Program-made: the position numbers and the translations under genes
Source of the DNA: Tubulanus polymorphus
Taxonomy: Eukaryota; Nemertea; Palaeonemertea; Tubulaniformes; Tubulanidae
Length of the DNA: 64,000 nucleotides
Direction of reading: 5' to 3'
Assembly: GCF_964204645.1 (NCBI RefSeq)
Contig: NC_134026.1
Location: 23,640,650-23,704,649 of the forward strand
Notes under the pieces: model-generated
What the model was told of the DNA's origin: nothing
The model's database searches: none
What the model saw: only the letters and a program-made list of their open reading frames with translations
Shown: piece after piece, positions 1-15,685 of the stretch
How positions within the stretch are numbered: position 1 is the first letter of the stretch
How the letters are laid out: every line of letters starts with the position of its first letter

Positions 1-1158
1 ATATTTCACATAGCTCGGAATCCACTATGATGTCATTCATACGTTAGATAATGAGGTCGAATCCCACAAAATATCAGAAACTGCGCCCTGTCCAGTCAGT
101 TACCTGTCCGTGGTTTAGTTTCACGATTTGATATATTTACAAATCACGCAATTTCTTCATAATCAAGTTTTTTTCAGCTTTAACTCGATTGGTTGTATTT
201 TCGAAGGGTAGTCTTGGAGAAGATATACTTACTTTTAGCCTCGTTTAACTTTACGCATTTTTCTTTTAGTTCACTAATCCGGTCAGGTAATCACTTCAAG
301 AATTAGAAAATAAAATCTTAATTCTGTAGTTTTTTTTCTATCTTGTAAATTCGAACTGAAGCACAGCCGCGAATGAATATTCCGTTCACCATTGAATCCA
401 AATATTCAATTGAATGCTATCGCAATTCTAACATCTTGGACAGACAGGTTTTAATTGTTTTGCATAAAGTGGAGACATGTCGAATAAACAATACCAGTTC
501 TTTCCTAACATGTTTGTTGTACGTTTTTTGGGGGGTATATTTCCGTTGACTGGGCGGCATAAATCTCATCGAAGGGAGATATGGACAGAATCCCGTCCCC
601 CTTCGAAGAAGCGGTTTGAGTCCCCAGGGCGATGACACTTCTGGCTTGATGAAGAACCGATAGTTTATCTCAGCGGCATGCTTACTGTTACTTGACAGCC
701 TCCCCCATCGCTGAGCCTTTGATGGACACTATCGTCCCGGCCTTTCGTCAGAAATCGCTTGAATTGTTAGGAACCAACACCTTGGGTCAAAGCAAAAATT
801 CATATTTACACACGTGTCTACTTCGGTCAAGAATAGTGGTGGGTATATGTTAATTCGTTGATGGCTTGAAACATGTATTGTGATAGTCTTCAAAGGGTTT
901 TGAAATTATGTAATTTTGATTAGTCCATAGCATATCAATGTATGATAAATACTTTTTACTCACAAACTGTGCACATTCTATTTTCATTATGAGTTTGTAG
1001 TGATCATCGCTATTGGATCTATATCGAAAATGAAGAGACATATGGCCAGTCTAGATGTTTTGAACCAGGGTTATCCACTGGATTGATTTTTGGTGGTCGT
1101 ATCCCAACGACAGAATATGATACTATACGGAGGCCCCGCATCCAGTGGCAAGCTCGTC
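1..1158. other. Non-coding left flank, no gene seen
   Basis: No ORF in this stretch has a recognisable product or a convincing exon structure. The short ORFs on the minus strand look random. A sequence near base 50 faintly resembles a tRNA B box, but no tRNA fold is evident around it. Confidence 0.5.
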
Positions 1159-1546
1159 CTCTGAAAGTGGCGCATATTCAGGGCGGATAGGGGGGGGGGT
1201 GGCCCTCGAGGTCCGGACCCCTGCCTTTGAGGTTGCCCTAGTCGTCGATTCAAAGATCGTAGCAAATTTGATGCTCATCCTTTGAAAAATTGCATTATTT
1301 TCGGATTTGTTTCTTAAAAAGTATTTCCACCAAATTGTAGCAAACGACATTGCTCTGAAAGTGGCGCATATTCAGGGCGGATAGGGGGGGGGGGGTGGCC
1401 CTCGAGGTCCGGACCCCTGCATTTGAGGTTGCCCTAGTCGTCGATTCAAAGATCGTAGCAAATTTGATGCTCATCCTTTGAAAAATTGCATTATTTTCGG
1501 ATTTGTTTCTTAAAAAGTATTTCCACCAAATTGTAGCAGACATTGC
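1159..1546. repeat. Tandem duplication of a 194-bp unit
   Basis: Two adjacent copies (1159-1352 and 1353-1546) are almost identical. Each holds a poly-G run (10 versus 12 G), then GGCCCTCGAGGTCCGGACCC, then a stretch ending in the phrase TTCCACCAAATTGTAGCA. Differences are few: the G-run length, CCTTTGAGG versus CATTTGAGG, and a short indel (AAACGACATT versus GACATT) at the unit end. The near identity indicates a recent duplication. Minus-strand ORFs that share a peptide across the two copies are by-products of it. Confidence 0.92.
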
Positions 1547-2076
1547 TGATTTATCTGAGAAATGCATTTTCTTTTCCTCTGGACCCGGCCTGTTCCGCCC
1601 CTAACATTTGAAGTGACATAAGAGTTCGAATATCATGCTTGCTGTTATTAAGAAGCTAAATCTTGACGCGGAAATTATGCTTCAATTACTTCGGAATTGA
1701 TATTTTGATTAAATCGTCAAAATATGTGCTTCTCAATTCTGAAAAATAAGTCGGTTTATTTTCTGTTGTGTCGACTGTAAATCCAAATTCAGAAATGCTT
1801 AAACATGTACAGTATTTGTCCATATATATCATCAATTACGATAAGATAAAATGAGAATATTGGTAATTTCCGATTTCAAATAGTGTCTGATTAATGGGGG
1901 CGGCGCGTGTTTCCGCAAAAGCTCTCTTATCATAAAAAACTGCAAACAAGTCAATCTTATTCAAACAATATATTATCCAAATCCGGTAGTCATTGATATA
2001 TTTAATATATTTGCATAAATTCAATCATTTGTTAGAAACAATTCCCTGGTACCCGTGGGTCACCAATATTTCCATC
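1547..2076. other. Upstream region of the secreted-protein gene
   Basis: AT-rich and without a recognisable exon. The promoter and 5' UTR of the gene starting at 2077 should lie here. I cannot place a TATA box or start site with confidence. Confidence 0.4.
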
Positions 2077-3287
2077 ATGTACTTGTCCTGCATTGCTTTA
2101 CTGGTTTTGGCCACGGTTGCCTATGGTTATGAGTTCAGTGAAACCGAACGCCAAAAACTGGCAAATGCGCAACCAAATATGTTTAACCGATACGTCAGGA
2201 GTGAAATATCCCGCCAGAGACGTCTTGGAGTGACTTCGTAAGTTAATTTTCATCATTGGACATTCTAATGATAATTCGGTAGGGTTGTACACCGTTCATC
2301 AACTGATTTAAATGAATAGGGCTACATGGATTTAGAATTTAAAATCGATTATTTAGCTGATGGCCCATTTCGACATTTTCAAGCCCGTAGCGTGAGAAAT
2401 ATGTGGGTGGGTTCGTTTTTAATTGGTTTAGAACAGGGGTCATCCCCATAACATTTAAAAAAATCTATGCTCAGATATGGACTCCGAGCGATATCCGTTG
2501 GTATAACCAGGGAAGTGTGGAATCTCATCACACTTCCCTGGTATAACAAATAAAGGTCTGAATAAAAGAACATTTGATATACATGTATTATTTTGTAATA
2601 GTTCCAAGTTTCAGCTTAGTGATTTTCTAAAATAAAATACGAGCAGAACTGTTTGGCGGGAGATTCTTCCGAATCCCCACGCTTCGGGCCTGATTTTTGC
2701 AATTATTGTCATTCTATTAATTTTCGTTGTTTTGGTGTGAAAACATTTCCTTAGTCACTGGTGTTGCAAGAATGGAAAACCGACAAAACTTCTACAAAAA
2801 ACGAGAGTGAAATCAACTCCGGTCACCATCACTGATAAAATCAAAATCGGCTACACCAACTGCAAGGGCTTGGGAATGGGTAGATGTTCACTTTACGATT
2901 TGAGATACAGGTTGATATAATTTTCAAGATACAATATCTAAACGTTTAACGTGTCATGACTTTTTAAACATTCTTCATCTATCTTTTTCGATATATCTTC
3001 CACAGACAAGCTTTAGAATACAGCGTTGAATATTATGATATACCAGATGAGCAATCATGTGATGACAAAGATGTAATCTGTTGCGATGGATACCTAAATA
3101 TTGGTGGAAACTGTATCAGTAAGTATCATTTTTGGCGATGAGATGGGTCATTTAAATTGAGGGTTGTATTTTTGAAGTTTAAGAATTGATTTCTTGAATT
3201 TTTGCAGTTAAAGAATCAGCGGCGGATAAAGAATTTGTTGAGGGCTTGAAAGATCTATTGGGGTCAGGTCTCCTTAACATGCAGTAA
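2077..3287 (+). CDS. Small secreted cysteine-rich protein, 169 aa, four exons
   Basis: Coding exons are 2077-2237, 2755-2910, 3006-3118 and 3208-3287. All introns have GT...AG ends (GTAAGT, GTTGAT, GTAAGT donors) and the phases join to 510 nt including TAA. The protein opens with a hydrophobic signal peptide (residues 1-17, likely cut after AYG). An acidic/basic pro-region follows and ends in RQRR (46-49), a furin-type site. The mature part has eight cysteines: C57, C58, C90, C98, C124, C131, C132 and C142. The pattern WCC...NC...RC...SC...VICCDGY...GGNC resembles the CCxGY-x-G-x-C end of EMI-type extracellular modules, but it is too short for a full EMI domain and I do not recognise the family. 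It is most likely exported as a defence, matrix or signalling peptide; that role is inference. An AATAAA follows 23 bases after the stop codon. Confidence 0.8.
2507..2541. repeat. Perfect 13-bp inverted repeat in intron 1
   Basis: CCAGGGAAGTGTG (2507-2519) and its exact complement (2529-2541) are separated by 9 bases, so the transcript could form a stable hairpin. It lies inside intron 1 of the secreted-protein gene. The word GTATAAC occurs just outside both arms, as in a small inserted fold-back element. Confidence 0.75.
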
Positions 3288-3309
3288 GACGTTTGAAATG
3301 CCAAAAGAG

Positions 3310-3315
3310 AATAAA
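3310..3315 (+). terminator. Poly(A) signal of the secreted-protein gene
   Basis: AATAAA lies 22 bases past the TAA at 3285-3287, giving a very short 3' UTR. This is normal for small secreted proteins. Confidence 0.7.
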
Positions 3316-4186
3316 TAATCGTAGTCGAAGTGTTATTTTTTTCATTTTTGCCACCAAATACAAAAAAGTTACTGATTTTCATTTTATGATATGGTATGAC
3401 CTACGAGAATTATGCTCACTCGGTATGACAGAGAATGAGGTTTAATTGCAATTGAATATTTCAATTCTCGTTTTTGATCTTAAGAGCGAGCTGGCGGTCC
3501 TTCTTTGAATCCAAAGTTGCTTCTTGTGAGTCTCTTTATTCAATATGTACAGTTATCTTCGATGAAGAGTTATCTATATCCTCCAACCTCATGACAGCGA
3601 TATGAAAAGGACGTACTGTTGTAATCTTCTTTAAAAAATTTATTCTTACGAAGTACAATATGAATAAACAATGTCACACATATATCACAGAAAACAAAGG
3701 ACGGATTTCGAGTTCCAATGTACATGCCCAATGGTACGAATTTATTCAGGTAATTCTTCAGCTGAAATGATACAATACAAAAGAAACAATTTTCAATGTA
3801 ATAGTTCCATTAATTTCATTTTTATCAGAGTATTAAAATTACACTTACGTTACAAGTGCATTCTCAGAGTAAGGTGCAAAAATATCACAGATAAAGGTTG
3901 TTAAAATGAAAGTTTTAATGACAAACCGGTCCAACACAGTTAATTAGATAAAAGTTTCAAAATAAAAAATCCATTGACCAGTGCAGGTGAGGCACAGAAA
4001 AACGCACTATTCTTACCAGACATATTTCTAAAACTATTCTAGCATTCTAACATAAATTGGAAAAGCTAGATTTTCAAATATCCTTTTATACCTAGAACGT
4101 ATAGATGAAGAAAATGAATTCAAGTATGGAAAACTGAAAAAAATAGTCTAAAGAAAATAGTAATTCATTTAGTTTATGAAATTATT
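3316..4186. other. Tail-to-tail spacer; probable ARMH1 3' UTR
   Basis: No coding exon is recognised. Going down the minus strand from the ARMH1 stop codon, the first good poly(A) signal seen is AATAAA at 3644-3639 (read on the minus strand), about 540 bases away. A further small ARMH1 exon in this stretch cannot be excluded, because a GTAAGT donor overlaps the last codons. Confidence 0.4.
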
Positions 4187-7633
<3,447 letters not shown>

Positions 7634-8653
7634 ATGGCTGAAGATTTAGACGATGTGGAAGACCTCGATTTCGTCGTGAAATTCCCGTCTCCTGGTTCCA
7701 CTACTGGAACTGGAGGAATAGATGAGGAGGAGAGTGATGATGATGAAGAAACACAGGATTCGGATCCATCTGCCAAGTTATTTGTGGATACCTCAAACCT
7801 TGATAAAGAACCAGTTGTTATCCTGTTGGGCTGGATGGGATGCAAAGACAAGTATCTGGCAAAATACAGCGAGATATATGAGAGAAAAGGGTCAGTAAAT
7901 CTTTGTATGCTATTCAGTATTATTAGTTAGTGTCTATGAAGTGCTTAATCAGTGATCATAAATTGATTTCTTTTTTACAGGTGTATTACTATTCGTTATA
8001 TACCACCGATGGGCGATCTCTTTTTTAAGCAGTCGAACTTACAGAAAACCGCCGCAAAGTTACTGGAATTGATATTTGATCTGAGTTTAGAGAACAACTC
8101 GATATTCTTCCACGTGTTCAGCAACGGAGGGGGATACGTTTATCGAAATATATCAGAACTGCTGCACGTCAACAAAGATTATAACGATATCAAAAGGAAT
8201 ATAAAAGGTTGTATGTTCGATAGCTGTCCATCACCGGGTACAGTTATCACAGCTGCACAAACTCTAATATCATCGCTTCAAGTGAATGAATTTCTACGTT
8301 TCCTGCTTTTGTTTACTACTATTCTGTATTTGATCGCATTTCGCTTATGGGAACGCTTCATGGGACTTGTGCATATGATCAGGAAACCACAGCAATTCAG
8401 CGGAGTCGTTAATTACTACAGCGCGATGAAGTCGGATCCGATGAGGTGTCCTCAGTTGTTCCTCTATTCGAAAGCCGATCTTTTGATCTCGTATAAGAAA
8501 ATAGAAAATGTCGTTCGCCATCGTCAGAATCTCGGGATCATGTTGATGACAATCTGTTGGGAAGATTCGAAACATGTACAACATTTGGTAAAGCATCGCG
8601 AGACTTACATGAAGAAATGTTATGACTTCATGGAAACATGTCTCCATATGTGA
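7634..8653 (+). CDS. TMEM53: Transmembrane protein 53 (TMEM53, DUF829 family)
   Basis: Two coding exons, 7634-7890 and 7981-8653 (donor GTCAGT, acceptor TTACAG), encode 309 residues. The family marker [19 protein letters not shown] is at 61-79. An alpha/beta-hydrolase-like elbow HVFSNGGG is at 130-137, with Ser133 in the nucleophile position. FDSCPSPG is at 165-172, and a hydrophobic segment at about 190-206 is the probable membrane span. LYSKAD (247-252) and SKHVQH (282-287) fit the acid and histidine positions of the hydrolase fold. TMEM53 sits in the nuclear envelope and restrains BMP-SMAD signalling in vertebrates (family knowledge). The N-terminal 60 residues are acidic, low in complexity and longer than in the human protein (277 aa from memory). 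The start ATG has a strong context (GACCATGG). Confidence 0.95.
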
Positions 8654-8938
8654 TTGAGTTTGTAAAAACTTTGGATGTGCAATGCACCAAACAAAACCTG
8701 CTTCATTCAGTATGTTAAGAATGTGTATTTTATAGGACTTTGCTTTCAAGTTGAATAGTTTTAATGTTTTGTAGATTTACTAAAGTTTAGCTGTTCTAGT
8801 TTTTTGCACTTATGTTATCCAAGATTCTTACTTCGTTGGACCAAATTAAACAAGAAGTAATATATACTGCATTTACTTCAAATTATTATTCCATTTATGT
8901 GCAGAAATATATGTATTTGTTATTTAATTGAGCATTTG
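8654..8938 (+). other. TMEM53 3' UTR
   Basis: AT-rich sequence between the TGA and the AATAAA at 8939. The minus-strand ORF overlapping the end of TMEM53 (8345-8749) is an antisense shadow. Confidence 0.65.
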
Positions 8939-8944
8939 AATAAA
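8939..8944 (+). terminator. Poly(A) signal of TMEM53
   Basis: AATAAA, the first canonical signal after the TMEM53 stop codon, 286 bases downstream. It is followed by TTTT-rich sequence. Confidence 0.7.
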
Positions 8945-9199
8945 TATTTTAGTCAATTTAGATGTGTGTCTTTTCTGCTTCATTGAATTGGCTGCCTCTT
9001 GGTTTGCATTAAGGATCATTTCCAACCAGTATTCGACGTCATCATCAGCTAATGCATGCAGTGACTCGGCAAAAACCAGAGACAAAATAAAACAATTGGC
9101 TTTCCTTACAAATTATAGTCCTTTTATTTGCCCTGTAAAGATTTCAGTCTCCATAGGCATAGGGCCTACAGGAATAGCTCACAGGCTTGGCACAGGTAC

Positions 9200-12100
9200 C
9201 AACAACTAGGCTCACAACACTATGTTATTATTATTATCATTTATTATTATTACTATTATTAATATCATAATCATTATTATAATTATTATGCACAACTACA
9301 GCTTTGTACAACTACAATATTTTGGAGAATTCAGAATGGACATTTTGCACACAAAGTAACTATTACGCATCTTTGATTGTGGGCATCCATAAGTTGTAAA
9401 AACCTGATTGATTTCGTTACGCTTCCAAGTCGTTATTCAAGCCAAGATTGACTGGAAATGAAATTGGTCTAAATCAGATTTTCACATTAAATCTACTTAA
9501 CTGGTAGGATACTATGGGAGGGTTAGTTCAAAGAATGCAAAATCCTCAAAGTCGCATCATATAGATCTATGAACCAAGGAAATATGAATTATTGCATGAG
9601 AATGAATAAATTAATAATAGTATTGGTTCTAAATAAACGCCGTGCTACATCAGGTATACATACCGGGTAGTTCTTTTTTTGAGAAAATGAGATCGCACCA
9701 ATGAGAAAAATGCAGTCGAGATTTAAAAAAAATTGAGACTTAGAATTTGACTGACTATAGTAGTGATCCTTACATGCCCCAACAAGTACTAGGCCTGTAA
9801 AAGGTCTTATCAGGCTGTCTAGGACATTTGCAGTCACATTCAAACATTACTACCAAACATTTCTGCTTGATAATATTAGTACGGTAATTGGAACTTTCAA
9901 AATGCTTTGGAAATCTTCTAGATTCATCTGATATTCATGGTTTAAATTGCATAGACAATGTTACATGTGTCATTAAGTTGATACTACATTCAGATTTTCA
10001 TCTTTAGCGTATTAAGCAATTTTGTGCTACCTAAAAGCTGCAAGTTTATGATTCAGTCATGACTATAGGTAAGTAGTGCTGATAAATAGTTCAATATCTG
10101 TCATGGCATGAAGCAAATAAATATGCTCTTAACTGCAAAATGTCCATTGTTTTTATCATGTTGAGTTACTGTGGTTCGGCTTTACAAGCGCAGTATATTA
10201 ATAAGTCCGATATAACATAGTAAATAAATGCAAATGTATGATGACACAGGATGTGATTACCATGGGCTGTATGTAGACTGCAAATGTTTTCAAACTTAAA
10301 AACAAAACATTTTTCAATAACAACTAGTGATATTGTAGAATAATATATAATAACATTGCCTAGGTAACAACAATTGCCTTGATTCACAGATTCCCGACAA
10401 ATCTATAACAGATTTTATATTTGATATCTGCATCGTATACATGTATACATCTTAATAATAGTTCTTCGATCCATTATTTTTCGCACAAGGTACAATAGAG
10501 CGGCTATAAAACAGCATTTTACACAGTAATGTACAAACAATAAAGATACATATATGTATATATGTATTCATATATAATAATAATAATAATAATAATAATC
10601 GTTCAATTGTATTTTGTGCATCTTCAGTTGCCTTAAGTCGTACAAAAAACATGAACGGAACAATGCGTACGTCTGTCCTTTCTGAAAGCATTCGTACGGC
10701 ATAACACACTTATAGGCACATGAATATGCAGGTAGGTTAGTTGTCTTCTTGAAGGTAATAATTCAACAGCGAAATCGAAAAGTAAAGCTGTATTCATTTT
10801 TCAATCATGTTAAACTGGTACAGTCCAATTGACTGGTTGGTGTAAGTATTCGTGCCAGCATTGATTTTATAACAATAATATTAGTGGAAATATTGGTTCA
10901 ATAAAAAATGTCTGGTCAAAAAGTTTAAAAAGTTGATGTCACTAGAAAATTATCAAGAGCTTAAGTGTGTATAAAACAAAACATATTATGCTATAGTAAT
11001 AGACCATAGCATCATTCCAAAATCATTCAAACATCTAAAAGTCATCTGAAAAATTTTAATGAAGTCTTGCCCGTCGTTCAAAGAAACATTCAATTTCGGC
11101 AAATGATAAAACAAAAATGTACTGTACCAGTCCAACATGGCTTCACATTTATAATTCACCAAATCAAAAACAATTGTCTTTTATATTTTAATCATATTCA
11201 TGACAAGGAAATAATAGTGATAAAAAATTTGTCCTATGTTCCTGAACGTTCTGGACATAAATTCACATTGTAAATAGGTAAGACTTTTCAAAATGCTGCA
11301 AGATCTATGAGAATGTATGTCAAATGCCAAAGCAATTCAGTTTGAGCCGACATTACGATATGAGTGTCTCGAACACTAATTTTTGTTTTATACATGCACT
11401 TCTCAGCGGAATAATCAGTCATCAATAAACAATATGAATCAACATCAGCCAACAGAAATATTGGCGTTTTTGTAAAGTGGTCGTATAAGAAGTAACAATA
11501 TATCAGCCTGTACATACACAGAATAGATTCTTACTTGTCGTGTGAAGTGGTGTGCCGAATTTTCTGGCTTACAAAACCTGTACAAAAATCATGTAAAATG
11601 GTTACAACGTTTTTTTTCATTTAGAATTATTCTGGTTTAATAATAACTAACGATGAATCAAAATTAAATCATATCAACTTTTTCAGCCTTTTTCATCGTT
11701 TTCAATATGGAGGTTAATTATGCTTCACCCTCCCAGTGCTTTGAGTGAACGCATATGACTTAAGAAGCAATATTTTCTACGGAAAAAAACTGTCAAAAAG
11801 GCTAAAGCATTGCTCACACACTGAAAGGGCAAACCAAAGTACATTTTGTATTCTGAATCAACTGGTTAACGACATGCATCATGGCAATGGAGAGATGTAT
11901 CAATACATTCATTACCAGTGCAAGACCATTCAACATACATATGTTTATTGTATTTTACCTGGATATATCACCTGGTATACAGAAATCAGAACAACACAAT
12001 ACAATGATATATGCACTTTTATGTAAACTTGGATATATGTACATGTGTATATACATACATGTACTTGATGAATATAATGTACTCATAGCATCATGTGTGT

Positions 12101-15100
12101 ACAATGTATGTACATCTAAACCTTCAGTGTTGTCCATCCCATGAACAAGGTACATACAGAGTTACATATAATAGAACATGCACAGTGAGATCACACCGTA
12201 TACAAAGATACATCACAAAAATACTTCCTGTTTATTGTTTGCATGTTTAAATATAGGCACAAGTAGAAAGCTTGTACATACATACCATACATGCGTACAT
12301 GCATACTACACCAATCAACAGTTATTGTTTATAGTTTTTTTACGTATAATAATATGATAATTATATCAATCAGGTGGTTTTATGCAGTTTTTTTCTTGTT
12401 TAATTAATTTATTCTATCATTTATGTACAATGACGACACCACCATCTAAAAACGCTATATAGCGTCTATCCCCCCACATACGATTCACCCAACACCGTTA
12501 TATTCATATACCCTTCATTTCTTAAGTAAATAACACCCATTTAATGTTCTACTTCTCTTTGCGTAAAATCTGTTTAATCGACTAAATGGTCATTTCAAAC
12601 TCCTGAACGTACATGAATAACAGTCTTTTTTTCAGTTGAAGTCATTCGACGACGGATTCAAATCCAGACTACACAAACCATTCTGTGTTTTTCTCAATGC
12701 CTATAAAACGAGTGCTGCCAATCAATATTATTAATTCTTGCAGTTCTTCGAAAATCAAACAATCCCGATCGGACTCAATTCAATCAACATCAAATTCATT
12801 TCGTTCAAGAATTCAAAACGATACACCTGGGTAATTGCGACCAGCTTTTTTTAACGCAAGCGCCCATGCATTCAAAAACAAACAAAAAAACAACATCATC
12901 ATATTATTCTTCAGATAAATAATTGAAAATCGATACTGAAAGCTATATCGAAACAATCAAAATGAACACATCATTCGCAGCGTGAAGTAAATTGCATGAT
13001 GAATCATAATGATATCCAAAAGCGTGCAGTAGATTGAATCAGGTCAATATCCAATTTCTGTCATTCAAAAGCTGAATGTAGAAAATCTACTAATGAACAT
13101 CATTATGAATACCTAATTTGCATCAAAATTATCATTAAACAGCACGAAGTCAACTGTATAATAAACAAAGAGATCCCTTCTTACAGGCTTATTGAGCTCC
13201 CATCGTCCAATAATCAATAAATAAACATAAAATACATAGGAACATCGAAGCATATTATTCCAATGCAATACCTGAATATGGCATTTTGATATATAGGAGC
13301 AGTTTTTCCTCATATCATTTCTGTACAAAATTACACTCAGTCTCTCGCACGCACATGTGTAAATAACCTGCTTATAATTATATATATATGTATGTATGTA
13401 TGTATATATATATATATATTTTTTTTTTCACAATCACAATTTCCTATGAATTATACATCGCTTTTTTACAATAATCTTATATAATGAATATTTGTAATAA
13501 TATTATCATTACTATTTTATTATTATTTTATTATTATCATTATATTATCATTACCTGGGTTACTTGTATATTTTTATATAATATTGTTTTGCATGTGTCG
13601 TCGCATCTGATGTGTCGCTTTTATCAAATATTTTCGGCTCAGGTCCCAAACCGTTCGGCGAGATCGACCCGTATATCAAACAACGACTATGTAAAAACTA
13701 ATCGCAACATCGGATATGACGACCATCTGTACAGAGTGCATAAAACTACCAACTACACATATCGAATTCCAGTTATTTTATATTTTGGCTAAGCTACTGT
13801 GCTTTTCATATTTACAGCATTCATCGGTGAAGTATGGCCTCCATTCTTTTTTTTTGAAATGGTGGTTACTACGTTGTAAGGAGACAATAATGATATTATT
13901 GGCTTGGCTTGTTATATTCATTCAACAAAGTAAGCTGGATATGACCTTTCACTTTGTTGCTGAAACTAAAACCACCACAATAGTCCTGTGCCATGAAACT
14001 GATGTCTTTCTCTGCGTACATATTGAATATATATATTTATATTCTATGAACTGTGTATTCAATAGTATAAATCTGTATTAGTTTGTTTTTTTCATTACAC
14101 ATACGTTGACACATATTCCATCTGTACTTATTATTTCATAGAGGGTGAAGCTGTTTGGCTCACTGAGACTGATCATAATCTGAAATGAGAATGAGACATG
14201 CTTATTTGATTGCATTCATTTCGATTGAATGTGCTTTTCTTGAGTTTCATTATAGTTAGAGATACATAGGCTATCAAATTCGAGATCAACAGAAAATCCA
14301 TATACAATACATACATATAAATATAAACTGCAATAGAAGACACAAATTGAAAAAGCATGAAAACAGAAAACGGGATGGTTTTATCAGTCAAAAAACAAGT
14401 CACCTGTTCATTCGTTAAAACCGAAATTTAGAAAAAGATGTTATCTGATGTACACATTATACCAAAATACATTAATAGATATTCTTGTAATATCTAATAA
14501 ATAACGAATTTCAATATGATGCGGACGGAGTTAACGGTTATAAATTTTCTGAATATTGAATAACATAATCGTGGACAGATAATCTATGTTTTTATTAGAT
14601 AACGTATAGATGGCCAATAAATAAATGTAATGTGCCATTGATGTAGATTTCAAAGTGATCAATGCTACGAGTAATGCGCGTCTTTATGGAGATTAGGAAG
14701 TGACCCATTAGCAGTTGTCACACGGACAAATTACTGTCACGAAAACGTTCGTAATAAACGAGATAAATTGATTAAATTTTTAAGGATGCTTCTATCAGAT
14801 GACCCTTCTGGATGTCATGGATAACGCTCCTATTGGGCATAAATCCGCTGTTACGTGCTGTTTGCTAAATATTTACAATCCGATCATGTCTTATAAAAAC
14901 GCTTCTACATCATCGCCTGTAGGCCCCCAAACAGTTATTACGCAACGGTGAGGAAAATATATTTTCGCAATTGACAATGACTAAGACACCTGCCCGGACA
15001 TAATACTCCGCCTTCATCGGAGTCGCGATAATATTATTTCCTTTCACGTATGCTGTGAAGCGAAAATATGCACGGCATTCTACATATTGAAGTACTAAAA

Positions 15101-15561
15101 CTATATTGCACGAGACTTGAAGCTGGAGTAAAAAAGATGAAGTGCTGAAGTTATCTTTGTTAGTTCCATTCAACAAATTCTTCAGTAATACAAGGCCAAA
15201 AAATGTGCACTCTAATCTTATAGGTTTCTATCACAGAAGAATTTTCTCATATATAATTTTTCTTTAGTTTCAATATTTGAAAACGATTAGTTACTATCAG
15301 CACTGCATAATAAAAACAGCCATTCCACCGGATTTGGGATATGATAACGAATAGACTACGAAATAATATCACTATTACTTATTAAAAAAATGATGAAAAA
15401 GTTGTCACTTTTACAATAACTACAATGCATAATAATATAAACGGATAATAATGAATGGATATGGCTGTTCCGCACACTGAGAATGAAGAAAATGATTAGG
15501 AACATGAATGACATACCAGTCCCGTGAATCTGTTTACACGCATTTTTGTTAAAGTGGCAAC
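9200..15561. other. AT-rich non-coding tract, partly the likely TIA1 3' UTR
   Basis: No exon of a known family was seen in over 6 kb. The tract holds TTA/ATT-rich runs (about 9225-9290), a (TAA)n run at 10574-10599, TATG/TA repeats (13380-13420) and low-complexity AT. Plus-strand ORFs at 13484-14081 are built of I, Y, L and C codons typical of AT-rich DNA. On the minus strand several AATAAA signals occur (for example reading 12413-12408 and 12236-12231), so the TIA1 transcript may extend 3 kb or more into this region. Where it ends cannot be read from sequence alone. Confidence 0.45.
10574..10599. repeat. (TAA)n microsatellite
   Basis: About nine perfect TAA triplets, preceded by TATATG-rich sequence. 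Confidence 0.9.
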
Positions 15562-15685
15562 CTACAGACCTTGTTGCATTGGATAGCCCATCATCGCCGC
15601 TTGCTGACCGTTGAATTGGGCCTGCTGGCCAGCAGGAACTTGTACCTGTCCGTATCCTGCCACTGCCATATTCACAGCAGCTGGG
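15562..15685 (-). CDS. TIA1: TIA1 terminal coding exon
   Basis: Acceptor GATTTCAG; the exon begins in phase 2 and runs 41 codons plus TAG. It encodes PAAVNMAVAGYGQVQVPAGQ, then QAQFNGQQAAMMGYPMQQGL. The 3' UTR continues to lower coordinates. Confidence 0.9.

Noticed and set aside
1-60. tRNA-like B-box sequence GGTCGAATCCC
   Set aside because: No A box at the right distance and no cloverleaf pairing; at most a degraded SINE remnant.
1123-1567. Minus-strand ORFs sharing a peptide repeat
   Set aside because: The shared peptide comes from the 194-bp DNA duplication. It crosses poly-G runs and resembles no protein.
8345-8749. 134-codon minus-strand ORF
   Set aside because: It is the antisense shadow of TMEM53 exon 2, whose plus-strand reading matches the family throughout.
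13484-14081. Two plus-strand ORFs of 102 and 121 codons
   Set aside because: Dominated by I, Y, L and C codons from AT-rich DNA, overlapping in different frames, with no family match.
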